14,720 nt of DNA from positions 1 through 14,720 of the forward strand of contig CATMOC010000026.1 in assembly GCA_950071955.1 (NCBI GenBank), read 5' to 3'. The notes beneath the pieces were generated by a model. It worked only from the letters and a program-made list of their open reading frames with translations. It had not been told where the DNA came from and did no database searches. Below are positions 6,752 to 14,720 of this stretch, in pieces. A program made the position numbers and the translations under genes. Origin of the DNA: an uncultured Mesorhizobium sp. GTDB lineage: Bacteria > Pseudomonadota > Alphaproteobacteria > Rhizobiales > Rhizobiaceae. The stretch's first letter is position 1; each line of letters begins with the position of its first letter.

Positions 6752-8104
6752 ATGGGCGAACGGGACGAACTCGAAAGATTCCTCGCGGACAATCCGGGAA
6801 CGACGCACTGCGACGTGGTCCTCTTCGATCTCTGCGGCAACGCCTACGGCAAGCGCCTGCCGCGCTCGCACATGGCGAAGCTCTTCGACCAGGGCTCTCC
6901 GGTCTGCGCGGCCATGTCGCTGGTCGACGTCCAGGGCAACACGGCCGACCCGATGGGATACGGCTTTTCCGACGGCGATCCCGACGCCAACGTCCTGCCG
7001 ATCGCCGGAACGCTGGTCCCCGTCCCATGGAACGAAGGCCTCGCCCAGGTCATGGGCCGGCCAGCCAACGCCGCCACCGGCGAGCTCTTCTGGTACGACC
7101 CGCGCACGGTGCTCGAACGCACGGTGGGCATCGTCCGCGAGGCGGGCCTTAGTCCCGTCGTGGCGGCCGAACTGGAGTTCTACCTGATCGACATGGAGCG
7201 CGGCGAGGACGGCGCGCCGCTCCCTCCCCGCTCGCCCGCAACCGGCGCGCGTGAATCTGCCGGCAAGGTGCTGTCGCTCGCCAAGCTCGACGAATACCAG
7301 CCGATCCTCACCGACATCGAGGATACGTGCCGGCGCCAGAACGTCCCCTCCTCCACCATCATCAGCGAATACGGCACCGGCCAGTTCGAGGTGAACCTCG
7401 AGCACCGCGAGGATCCGGTGCGCGCCGCCGACGACGCCTGCCTGCTGAGGCGCATCGTCCAGGCCGTGGCGCGCAGGCATGGGATGGAGGCGACGTTCCT
7501 GTCGAAGCCCTTCCCCGACCAGGCGGGCAGCGGCCTGCACGTCCACGCCAGCCTGCTCGACGCGACGGGAGAAAACCTCTTCGACGACCGCTCCCCACAA
7601 GGCCAGGTGATGCTCGGCCATGCCGCCGCCGGCCTTCAGGCCACGATGGCCGAGGGCATGGCGATCTTTGCGCCCAACATCAACGTCTTCCGCCGCTTCG
7701 AGGCCAACAACTTCACCCCTGTCACGAAGGACTGGGGCGAGAACAACCGCTCCGTCGCCTTCCGCGTCCCCGTCTCCTCGGGCGCGTCGCGCCGGATCGA
7801 GCACCGCATCGCAGGTGCCGAGGCGAACCCCTACCTCGTGATCGCCGCCGTGCTCGCCGGCATGCATCACGGCATCGAGAACAGGCTCGACCCGGGCGAG
7901 AAGCATGCCGGCAATGCCGGCGCCGAGGTCGACGACAGCCTGCCGCTCACGCCGTGGGATTCTCTGAGGGCGCTGCGGGCGGCAAAGATCCTGCCGCGCT
8001 GGCTGGGCGACGACTATCCCGCCATCTACGCCAGCGTAAAGGAGGCCGAGCTCGCCGCCTTCTTCGCCCTGCCCTCCCGGCGCGAGTTCGACTGGTATCT
8101 GTGA
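6752..8104 (+). CDS. Glutamine synthetase family protein (gamma-glutamylpolyamine synthetase/PuuA type)
   Basis: A 450-residue ATP-dependent gamma-glutamyl ligase of the glutamine synthetase superfamily. Metal and substrate motifs are present: E140 and E142 in AAELEFYLID, E206 and E213 in SEYGTGQFEVNLEH, the HVH pair (H263/H265) in GSGLHVHASL, NNRSVAFRVP near 330, and RRIEHRIAGAEANPYLVIAA. The length and the EYGTGQFE form resemble PuuA-type enzymes that glutamylate amines (putrescine and other polyamines), rather than the housekeeping GlnA. The start ATG at 6752 is preceded by GGGAAGGGCGG. It reads in the same direction as the aryl-CoA operon but is separated from it by 101 bp with its own promoter and operator region, so co-regulation is uncertain. 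The amine substrate cannot be told from sequence; polyamines are the default, with an aromatic amine as a less likely option given the neighbours. Confidence 0.85.
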   Translation: MGERDELERFLADNPGTTHCDVVLFDLCGNAYGKRLPRSHMAKLFDQGSPVCAAMSLVDVQGNTADPMGYGFSDGDPDANVLPIAGTLVPVPWNEGLAQVMGRPANAATGELFWYDPRTVLERTVGIVREAGLSPVVAAELEFYLIDMERGEDGAPLPPRSPATGARESAGKVLSLAKLDEYQPILTDIEDTCRRQNVPSSTIISEYGTGQFEVNLEHREDPVRAADDACLLRRIVQAVARRHGMEATFLSKPFPDQAGSGLHVHASLLDATGENLFDDRSPQGQVMLGHAAAGLQATMAEGMAIFAPNINVFRRFEANNFTPVTKDWGENNRSVAFRVPVSSGASRRIEHRIAGAEANPYLVIAAVLAGMHHGIENRLDPGEKHAGNAGAEVDDSLPLTPWDSLRALRAAKILPRWLGDDYPAIYASVKEAELAAFFALPSRREFDWYL

Positions 8105-8122
8105 GGCGCCCCGCCGGAATGC

Positions 8123-8148
8123 TTCAATCCTGAAATTTCATGCTTGAA
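8123..8148. promoter_or_regulatory. 26-bp imperfect palindrome, candidate MarR operator
   Basis: The left arm TTCAATCCTGAAA (8123-8135) and right arm TTTCATGCTTGAA (8136-8148) are inverted repeats that match at 11 of 13 positions. The centre, TGAAATTTCA, is a perfect 10-bp palindrome. The site can also be read as two TTCA-N4-TGAA boxes 14 bp apart. It is an AT-rich island in GC-rich DNA, 57 bp before the start of the operon's first gene, and overlaps the putative -35 box. MarR proteins bind palindromes of this kind, and the operon encodes one, so autoregulation with relief by an aromatic ligand or its CoA ester is the natural inference. Confidence 0.6.
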
Positions 8149-8172
8149 ACAATTTCGCGGCGGTGCCATGCT
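8144..8172 (+). promoter_or_regulatory. Possible promoter of the aryl-CoA operon
   Basis: TTGAAA (8144-8149) is a good -35 box, and CATGCT (8167-8172) is a weak -10 at a 17-bp spacer. The -35 overlaps the right arm of the 26-bp palindrome, so a bound repressor would block polymerase. Placement is reasonable for the gene starting at 8206, but the -10 is poor. Confidence 0.35.
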
Positions 8173-8189
8173 GCCTTCGCAATCGAGCG

Positions 8190-8199
8190 AAGGAGGTGA
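8190..8199 (+). promoter_or_regulatory. Near-consensus Shine-Dalgarno of the operon's first gene
   Basis: AAGGAGGTGA is complementary to the whole anti-Shine-Dalgarno end of 16S rRNA and sits six bases before the ATG at 8206. It fixes that start and predicts very efficient translation of the monooxygenase/reductase. Confidence 0.8.
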
Positions 8200-8205
8200 C
8201 GCGAC

Positions 8206-10497
8206 ATGAAGATCGCAGTCCTCGGCGGGGGTCCCGCCGGCCTCTATTTCGCGATCTCGATGAAGCTGCGCGACACCGCGCACGACATCACCGTCATCGA
8301 GCGCAACAAGGCTGACGACACGTTCGGCTGGGGCGTGGTGCTGTCCGACGAGACGCTCGACAACCTCGCCGAAAACGATCCCGTCAGCGCCGAGCGCATC
8401 CGCGCCCATTTCGCCTACTGGGACGACATTTCCGTCTTCTACCGCGGCACCCGCACCGTCTCAACCGGCCACGGCTTCTGCGGCATCGGCCGCAAGCAGC
8501 TCCTCGTCCTGTTGCAGGAGCGCGCCAGGGAACTTGGCGTCGATCTCCGGTTCGAGACTGAGGCGCGAGAACCGCGATACTACATGGAGCGGTACGACCT
8601 CGTCGTCGCCTCCGACGGGCTGAACTCGAAGACGCGCACCGCCTTCGCGGACGTCTTCAAGCCCGACATCGACATTCGCGCCTGCAAGTTCGTCTGGCTC
8701 GGCACGCACCAAAAGTTCGACGACGCCTTCACGTTCATCTTCGAGGAGACCGACAAGGGCTGGGTCTGGGCGCACGCCTACCAGTTCGACGCCGACACGG
8801 CGACCTTCATCGTCGAGTGCTCGGAGGAGCCCTGGAACAAATACGGCTTCGGCGCCATGTCGCAGCAGGAATCCATCGCCACCTGCGAGGCGATCTTCAG
8901 GGATCACCTCGGCGGCCACGCCCTGATGACCAACGCCAACCACATCCGCGGCTCGGCCTGGATAAACTTCCCGCGTGTGCTGTGCGAGCGCTGGTCGCAC
9001 GAGAACCTTGCGTTGATGGGCGACGCCGCCGCCAGCGCGCATTTTTCCATCGGTTCGGGCACCAAGCTCGCCATGGAGAGCGCCATCGCGCTCGCCGACT
9101 ACGTCACCTCCGAGCCGACGCTCGAAGGCGCCTTCGCGAAATACGAGGAGGCGCGCCGCACCGAGGTACTGAAGCTCCAGTCGGCCGCGCGCAACTCGCT
9201 CGAATGGTTCGAGGACGTGGAGCGCTATTTCCACCTCGACCCGGTGCAATTCAACTATTCGCTGCTCACCCGTTCCCAGCGCATCAGCCACGAGAACCTG
9301 AGGCTGCGCGACAGCGAGTGGCTGGAGAGCGCCGAGCGCTGGTTCCAGCGCCAGGCCGGCAACGAGATCAACACCGCCCGCGCGCCGATGTTCGCGCCGT
9401 TCCGCCTGCGGGACATGGAGCTGAAGAACCGCATCGTGGTCTCGCCCATGGCGCAGTACAAGGCGGTCGACGGCTGCCCGACCGACTGGCACTTCGCCCA
9501 CTATGCCGAGCGCGCCAAGGGCGGCGCCGGCATGATCTATATCGAGATGACGTGTGTCTCGCCCAAAGGCCGCATCACCCCGGGCTGCCCCGGCTTCTAT
9601 GCGCCGGAGCACGAGGCGGCCTGGAAGCGGCTGGTCGATTTCGTCCATGCCGAGACCGAGGCGAAGATCTGCGCCCAGATCGGCCATTCAGGTCCCAAGG
9701 GCTCGACCCAGCTCGGCTGGGAGGAGGCCGACGCGCCGCTGGCCGACGGCAACTGGCCGCTGCTCGCCGCCTCCGACTTGCCATGGTCGCCGGCGAATGC
9801 GCGGCCCAAGCCGATGGACCGCGCCGACATGGACATGGTGCGCGACCAGTTCGTCGCTTCGGCGCAAATGGCGGATCGCTGCGGCTTCGACATGCTGGAG
9901 CTGCACTACGCCCACGGCTACCTGCTTTCCTCCTTCATCACCCCGCTGACCAACCGGCGCACCGACGAATATGGCGGCAGCCTCGAAAACCGAATGCGCT
10001 ACCCGCTGGAGATCTTCCACGCCGTGCGCGCGGTCTGGCCCGCCGGGAAGCCGATCTCGGTGCGCATTTCCGCCAACGACTGGGTCGGCGAGGACGGCGT
10101 CACGCCGCAGGAGGCGGTGGAGGTCGCGCGCATGCTGCAGGCGGCCGGCGTCGACATCTGCGACGTCTCGGCCGGCCAGACGTCGAAGCTGGCGAAGCCA
10201 GTCTACGGCCGCATGTTCCAGACGCCGTTCTCCGACCGCATCCGCAACGAGACCGGCATGGCCACCATGGCGGTCGGCAACATCTACGAGCCGGACCACG
10301 TCAACTCGATCCTGATGGCCGGCCGCGCCGACCTCGTCTGCCTCGCGCGTCCCCATCTTGCTGACCCCTACTGGACCCTCCACGCGGCGGCCGCGCTCGG
10401 CGACCGCGGCGTCAGGTGGCCCGACCCCTACCTGCCGGGCCGCGACCAGCTCTACCGGCTCGCCGAGCGGCAGGACCAGATGACGGGGAAGGTGTGA
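8206..10497 (+). CDS. Two-domain flavoprotein: aryl-CoA monooxygenase fused to Old Yellow Enzyme (2-aminobenzoyl-CoA monooxygenase/reductase-like)
   Basis: A 763-residue fusion. Residues 1 to about 385 form a class-A flavin monooxygenase, with the FAD-binding GGGPAG at 7-12 and the second FAD motif [14 protein letters not shown] starting at 272. Residues about 395-763 form an Old Yellow Enzyme FMN domain, with [19 protein letters not shown], the AQIGHSG motif (His494), [11 protein letters not shown] at 567-577 followed by [14 protein letters not shown], and the FMN-phosphate region [11 protein letters not shown] near the end. This architecture is that of 2-aminobenzoyl-CoA monooxygenase/reductase of Azoarcus evansii, which hydroxylates and then reduces the aromatic ring of the CoA ester; close relatives are annotated as salicylyl-CoA 5-hydroxylase/oxidoreductase. 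The CoA ligase, crotonase and acyl-CoA dehydrogenase downstream support an aryl-CoA substrate. The start is fixed by the strong Shine-Dalgarno. It is the first gene of the operon and lies directly behind the candidate MarR operator. Anthranilate-CoA versus salicylyl-CoA cannot be decided from sequence. Confidence 0.88.
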   Translation: MKIAVLGGGPAGLYFAISMKLRDTAHDITVIERNKADDTFGWGVVLSDETLDNLAENDPVSAERIRAHFAYWDDISVFYRGTRTVSTGHGFCGIGRKQLLVLLQERARELGVDLRFETEAREPRYYMERYDLVVASDGLNSKTRTAFADVFKPDIDIRACKFVWLGTHQKFDDAFTFIFEETDKGWVWAHAYQFDADTATFIVECSEEPWNKYGFGAMSQQESIATCEAIFRDHLGGHALMTNANHIRGSAWINFPRVLCERWSHENLALMGDAAASAHFSIGSGTKLAMESAIALADYVTSEPTLEGAFAKYEEARRTEVLKLQSAARNSLEWFEDVERYFHLDPVQFNYSLLTRSQRISHENLRLRDSEWLESAERWFQRQAGNEINTARAPMFAPFRLRDMELKNRIVVSPMAQYKAVDGCPTDWHFAHYAERAKGGAGMIYIEMTCVSPKGRITPGCPGFYAPEHEAAWKRLVDFVHAETEAKICAQIGHSGPKGSTQLGWEEADAPLADGNWPLLAASDLPWSPANARPKPMDRADMDMVRDQFVASAQMADRCGFDMLELHYAHGYLLSSFITPLTNRRTDEYGGSLENRMRYPLEIFHAVRAVWPAGKPISVRISANDWVGEDGVTPQEAVEVARMLQAAGVDICDVSAGQTSKLAKPVYGRMFQTPFSDRIRNETGMATMAVGNIYEPDHVNSILMAGRADLVCLARPHLADPYWTLHAAAALGDRGVRWPDPYLPGRDQLYRLAERQDQMTGKV

Positions 10498-10529
10498 TGG
10501 CGGCAATTTCGACAGGCGGGACACCATGA
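10497..10529 (+). other. 10-codon bridging micro-ORF between fusion enzyme and SDR
   Basis: The stop of the monooxygenase/reductase overlaps an ATG (TGATG at 10495-10499). That ATG opens [10 protein letters not shown], whose stop overlaps the SDR start (ATGA at 10526-10529). It spans exactly the gap between the two genes and could pass terminating ribosomes to the SDR start, which has only a weak Shine-Dalgarno. Such an arrangement can arise by chance. Confidence 0.25.
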
Positions 10530-11284
10530 CCATCTCCCTCACCCATGCGCTTGTCACCGGCGGCGCCACCGGCATCGGCAAGGCCATCGCCGAGGCGCTC
10601 GCCAAGGCCGGCGTCGAGGTCACCATCTGCGGCCGCCGCAAGGAGGCGCTCGACGCGGTGGCTCAGGGCAATCCGAAGATCCACGCGATGACGGCCGACG
10701 TCACCGACGAGGCTTCGGTCGAGACGCTCTACCGGGAAGCGGAAGCGGCGCGCGGGCCTTTCGACATCGTGGTGGCCAATGCTGGCATCGCCTCCAGTGC
10801 ACCCGCCCACAAGACCTCGCTCGAAGAGTGGAAGCGCATCATCGACGTCAACCTGACCGGCGCCTTCCTGACCGTCCGGCCGGCGCTCGCAGGCATGGTG
10901 GAGCGCAGGCGCGGCCGCATCGTCTTCATCGCCTCTGTCGCCGGCCTCAAGGGTTCGGCCTACGTGGCGCCCTACGTCGCCTCCAAGCACGGGGTGATCG
11001 GGTTGACGAAGTCGCTCGCCGCGGAACTCTTGAAGACCGGTGTCACCGTCAACGCCATCTGCCCCGCCTATGTCGAGACCGAGATGCTGGAGCAGTCGAT
11101 CGCCCGCGTCATGGAAAAGACCGGCCGCAGCGCCGAAGAGGCGCGGCAAAACTTCGCCGAGTTCAACCCCAATCACCGCCTGATCAAGCCGGAGGAGGTC
11201 GCTGCCGCCGCCATGTGGCTGGTCAGCGACGAGGCGATCTCGGTCACGGGTCAGCCGGTCGCGATCTCCGGAGGTCCGCTGTGA
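10526..11284 (+). CDS. Short-chain dehydrogenase/reductase (3-hydroxyacyl-CoA dehydrogenase-like)
   Basis: A 252-residue classical SDR with the coenzyme motif TGGATGIG at 11-18, NAG at 85-87, N109, S137, and the catalytic Y150 and K154 in YVASK. The arginine pair after the second strand (GRRKE, 36-40) suggests NADP(H) or mixed preference. C-terminal [11 protein letters not shown] is the usual SDR ending. In the aerobic 2-aminobenzoyl-CoA pathway a 3-hydroxyacyl-CoA dehydrogenase-like SDR is expected to oxidise a ring or chain hydroxyl after the monooxygenase/reductase step, and this gene follows that enzyme by 28 bp. Substrate assignment is inferred from context only. The stop overlaps the MarR start (GTGA), which shows tight operon packing. 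Confidence 0.9.
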   Translation: MTISLTHALVTGGATGIGKAIAEALAKAGVEVTICGRRKEALDAVAQGNPKIHAMTADVTDEASVETLYREAEAARGPFDIVVANAGIASSAPAHKTSLEEWKRIIDVNLTGAFLTVRPALAGMVERRRGRIVFIASVAGLKGSAYVAPYVASKHGVIGLTKSLAAELLKTGVTVNAICPAYVETEMLEQSIARVMEKTGRSAEEARQNFAEFNPNHRLIKPEEVAAAAMWLVSDEAISVTGQPVAISGGPL

Positions 11285-11760
11285 CGGCGAGCGCGCCGCT
11301 CGCGGCCCTCGACGCCGCCCCCGCCTCGAAGGAGCGGCTGCGTCTATGGATCAGGCTCCTCAGGGCTTCGCGCATTATCGAGAACGAGCTGCGCGAGCGC
11401 CTGAAGCGCGAATTCGACACCACCTTGCCGCGCTTCGACGTCATGGCGGCGCTGAACCGCGCACCCGACGGTATGCTGATGAGCGACCTGTCGCGCTTCC
11501 TGCTCGTCTCCAACGGTAACGTCACCGGTATCGTCGACCGGCTCGTCAATGACGGCTTCGTGGTGCGCGCCCAGCGCGAGGGCGACCGCCGCACCTCGAT
11601 CGTCAGGCTGACCCCGCGCGGCCAGGAGTTCTTCCGCGGCATGGCGGCGGTCCACGAGGCCTGGATCGGCGAACTGCTGGGCGACGTCTCCGAAGACGGT
11701 GCCCGGCGCCTGTCGTCCATGCTGAAGACGTTCCGCAGCAACTGGGAGGACGAACATTGA
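11281..11760 (+). CDS. MarR family transcriptional regulator
   Basis: A 159-residue winged-helix repressor. An N-terminal helical dimerisation segment (about 16-46) is followed by [20 protein letters not shown] (49-68), the helix-turn-helix with recognition helix near [18 protein letters not shown] (77-94), and the wing containing [14 protein letters not shown] (101-114). The DRR-T/S pattern is a MarR hallmark. The start is the GTG at 11281, which overlaps the SDR stop as GTGA and has GGAGG six bases upstream. The gene is embedded within the operon it probably controls, so the regulator is co-transcribed. The likely binding site is the palindrome at 8123-8148, and the ligand is probably an aromatic acid or its CoA ester, by analogy with MarR regulators of aromatic catabolism. 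It ends TTGA, overlapping the next start. Confidence 0.92.
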   Translation: MTASAPLAALDAAPASKERLRLWIRLLRASRIIENELRERLKREFDTTLPRFDVMAALNRAPDGMLMSDLSRFLLVSNGNVTGIVDRLVNDGFVVRAQREGDRRTSIVRLTPRGQEFFRGMAAVHEAWIGELLGDVSEDGARRLSSMLKTFRSNWEDEH

Positions 11761-12569
11761 CCGCGATGGCAGGCCTCGAGCCGCAACACTTCCTCTGGGA
11801 AGCTAAAGATGGCGTCGCGACGGTGCGCCTGAACCGGCCTGACCGCAAGAACCCGCTTACATTCGAGAGCTACGCCGAACTGCGCGACACTTTCCGGGCG
11901 CTGGTCTACGCCGACGACATCGACGTCGTCGTCTTCCTGCCGAACGGCGGTAATTTTTCCTCGGGCGGCGACGTGCACGACATCATCGGCCCGCTGACCC
12001 GCATGGACATGAAGGGCCTGCTCGCCTTCACCCGCATGACGGGCGATTTCGTCAAGGCGATGATCCATTGCGGCAAGCCCATCATCTCGGCCGTGGACGG
12101 TGTCGCGGTCGGCGCCGGCGCCATCATCACCATGGCCTCGGACATAAGGCTGGCGACGCCGGAGGCGAAAACCGCCTTCCTCTTCACCCGTGTCGGGCTG
12201 GCCGGCTGCGACATGGGCGCCTGCGCGATCCTGCCGCGCATCATCGGCCAGGGCCGCGCCGCCGAACTCCTCTACACCGGCCGCTCGATGACGGCCGAGG
12301 AGGGCGAGCGCTGGGGCTACTACAACCGCCTCGTTTCGGCGGACGAGCTCGAAGCCGAGGCGATGACGCTTGCCCGTTCGATCGCGTCGGGCCCGACCTT
12401 CGCGCACGGCATCACCAAGACGCAATTGAACCAGGAATGGTCCATGAGCCTCGACCAGGCGATCGAGGCCGAGGCGCAGGCCCAGGCGATTTGCATGCAG
12501 ACCGGCGACTTCCGCCGCGCCTACGAGGCCTTCGTGGCCAAGCAGAAACCGGTGTTCGAGGGGGATTGA
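11757..12569 (+). CDS. Enoyl-CoA hydratase/isomerase (crotonase) family protein with non-canonical active site
   Basis: A 270-residue crotonase. The oxyanion-hole motif FSSGGD is at 67-72 and the second one, [18 protein letters not shown], at 117-133. The two glutamates of standard enoyl-CoA hydratase (Glu144 and Glu164 in the rat enzyme) are not conserved: I123 takes the first position, and the second lies in [10 protein letters not shown] without an acid. A nearby GCDMGA (150-155) offers D152 as a possible catalytic acid. This points to a hydratase, hydrolase or isomerase acting on an unusual ring or alicyclic CoA ester rather than a plain beta-oxidation substrate. The start is the TTG at 11757, which overlaps the MarR stop (TTGA) and has GGGAGGA six bases upstream; an ATG at 11766 is the fallback. 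It is three bases from the acyl-CoA dehydrogenase gene. Confidence 0.9.
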   Translation: MTAMAGLEPQHFLWEAKDGVATVRLNRPDRKNPLTFESYAELRDTFRALVYADDIDVVVFLPNGGNFSSGGDVHDIIGPLTRMDMKGLLAFTRMTGDFVKAMIHCGKPIISAVDGVAVGAGAIITMASDIRLATPEAKTAFLFTRVGLAGCDMGACAILPRIIGQGRAAELLYTGRSMTAEEGERWGYYNRLVSADELEAEAMTLARSIASGPTFAHGITKTQLNQEWSMSLDQAIEAEAQAQAICMQTGDFRRAYEAFVAKQKPVFEGD

Positions 12570-12572
12570 GGG

Positions 12573-13749
<1,177 letters not shown>

Positions 13750-13757
<8 letters not shown>

Positions 13758-14202
13758 TGAACTGGAAAAGGGCATTACTTCGAACGGGACGGGCTTCGAC
13801 GGGGTGAAATGGAACATCCTCGGTCAGGTCTACTATCCGAAGGCCGTCTGCGCATCGACCTTCGCCTTCGAGACGAACAGCGAACCGGGACAGTTCGTGC
13901 CGGTGCACATCCATCCCGAACAGGACGAGTTCATCCTGGTGCAGGAAGGCGAACTCGACCTCAAGCTCGACGGGGTCTGGAGCAAGGCCGGGCCGGGCGA
14001 CCTGGTGCGCATGCCGCGCGGCATCCCGCACGGTTATTTCAACAAGTCCGACAAGCCGTGCCGCGCGCTCTTCTGGGTCTCCCCGGCAGGAAGGCTGAAG
14101 GAACTCTTCGAGCAACTGCACGACAAGACCGACATCCCGACGATCATGACGCTGTCGGCCGAGCACGACGTCGACTTCCTTCCAGAAGAAGCGAACGCCT
14201 GA
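13750..14202 (+). CDS. Single-domain cupin, metal-binding
   Basis: A 150-residue cupin whose two motifs match the classical consensus exactly. Motif 1 runs G47-(X)5-H53-X-H55-(X)4-E60-(X)6-G67 and motif 2 runs G83-(X)5-P89-X-G91-(X)2-H94-(X)3-N98, so the 3-His/1-Glu metal site (H53, H55, E60, H94) is intact. The C-terminal 45 residues form an acidic helical tail. The ATG at 13750 follows GGGGAAGGA at seven bases and overlaps the acyl-CoA dehydrogenase stop by eight bases; the ligase gene starts one base after its stop. The position between core catabolic genes argues for a metabolic role, such as a small dioxygenase, isomerase or hydrolase on a pathway intermediate. The Azoarcus pathway as I know it has no assigned cupin step, so the function is open. 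Confidence 0.88.
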
Positions 14203-14203
14203 C

Positions 14204-14720
14204 ATGCTCGGGCCGACCGGACACACCGACACCTTCGCGCGCGACAACCTGCCGCCGCCGGACCAGTGGCCGGAATTCCTGCTCGACGGCTTCGACTATC
14301 CGGAATGGCTGAACGCGGGCGTCGAACTCACCGACCGAATGGTGGAGCGCGGCCACGGCGACCGCACGGCGCTGATCGGCAACGGCCGCCGCCGCACCTA
14401 CAAGGAACTGTCCGACTGGACCAACCGCCTCGCCCACGCACTGGTCGAGGAGTACGGCGTCGAGCCCGGCAACCGGGTGCTGATCCGCGGCCCTAACAAC
14501 CCGGCGGTGGTTGCCTGCTGGCTCGCCGCCACCAAGGCGGGCGCGGTGGTGGTCAACACCATGCCCATGCTGCGCGCCGGCGAACTCGCCAAGATCGTCG
14601 ACAAGGCGGAGGTCTCGCTGGCCCTCTGCGACACCCTCGTTCCAGTGCGGATGGCTCGCCGGCAATGCGTCATGGGAATGCTCAACCACCTCCGGATCAT
14701 TGGCGGGCCAGAGCCACGCA
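14204..14720 (+). CDS. Aryl-CoA ligase (2-aminobenzoate/benzoate-CoA ligase-like), N-terminal part, possibly disrupted
   Basis: The frame stays open from the ATG at 14204 to the window end. Residues 1-144 look like the N-terminal domain of AMP-forming benzoate/2-aminobenzoate-CoA ligases: TDTFARDNLPPPDQWPEFLL (8-27), GDRTALIGNGRRRTYKELSD, GVEPGNRVLIRGPNNPAVVA, and KAGAVVVNTMPMLRAGELAK up to LALCDT. This enzyme would activate the aromatic acid with ATP and CoA, the first step of the pathway. The ATG lies one base after the cupin stop and is therefore coupled. From about residue 145 (14636) the family pattern is lost and A/T-ending codons jump to 8 of 27, against about 1 of the preceding 32. 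The coding sequence may thus be interrupted there by an inserted element, a deletion or an assembly join. The catalytic core motifs would lie beyond the window. Confidence 0.8.
   Translation, partial: MLGPTGHTDTFARDNLPPPDQWPEFLLDGFDYPEWLNAGVELTDRMVERGHGDRTALIGNGRRRTYKELSDWTNRLAHALVEEYGVEPGNRVLIRGPNNPAVVACWLAATKAGAVVVNTMPMLRAGELAKIVDKAEVSLALCDTLVPVRMARRQCVMGMLNHLRIIGGPEPR

Noticed and set aside
6600..7028. N-terminal extension of the GFA-domain frame
   Set aside because: The added residues are Arg/Pro-rich, overlap the divergent glutamine synthetase-like gene, and precede a well-placed ATG with its own ribosome site at 6599.

Overview
The window looks like chromosomal DNA of a GC-rich alphaproteobacterium, most likely a rhizobial member of the Hyphomicrobiales (Mesorhizobium/Phyllobacteriaceae-like). 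This rests on the strong G/C bias at third codon positions, the tRNA-Trp then secE order, the SecE N-terminus, and overall protein similarity as judged by eye. No database search was possible.

Left part (1-3355, minus strand). Reading leftwards: a divergent Tag-type 3-methyladenine DNA glycosylase-like protein, a small ribbon-helix-helix (HicB-antitoxin-like) protein without a visible toxin, the glutamine-dependent NAD+ synthetase nadE, tRNA-Trp(CCA), and the first 38 codons of secE, which runs off the left edge.

Middle part (3446-6599). A DUF1003 membrane protein and a DedA-family membrane protein overlap by ATGA on the plus strand. The dedA-like gene runs tail-to-tail into a hemerythrin-domain gene, with a 50-bp coding overlap. 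Further minus-strand genes encode a DODA-type (LigB-like) ring-opening dioxygenase and a CENP-V/GFA zinc protein.

Right part (6752-14720, plus strand). A class-III glutamine synthetase-like ligase (PuuA type) is followed by a tightly packed catabolic operon. The operon encodes a flavin monooxygenase fused to an Old Yellow Enzyme domain, an SDR, a MarR regulator, a crotonase, an acyl-CoA dehydrogenase, a cupin, and the N-terminus of an aryl-CoA ligase. The fusion enzyme, ligase and beta-oxidation-type enzymes match the aerobic CoA-dependent 'hybrid' route for 2-aminobenzoate (anthranilate) described in Azoarcus evansii; salicylyl-CoA hydroxylation is the main alternative. A ligase would make the aryl-CoA, the fusion enzyme would hydroxylate and reduce the ring, and the SDR, crotonase and acyl-CoA dehydrogenase would carry the product into beta-oxidation. 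The MarR gene lies inside the operon, and a 26-bp imperfect palindrome at the operon promoter is its likely operator.

The points most worth a second look are this palindrome, the unexplained cupin step, the crotonase and Tag-like proteins that lack canonical catalytic residues, and the abrupt loss of family similarity and codon bias in the ligase gene from about position 14636 to the window end.
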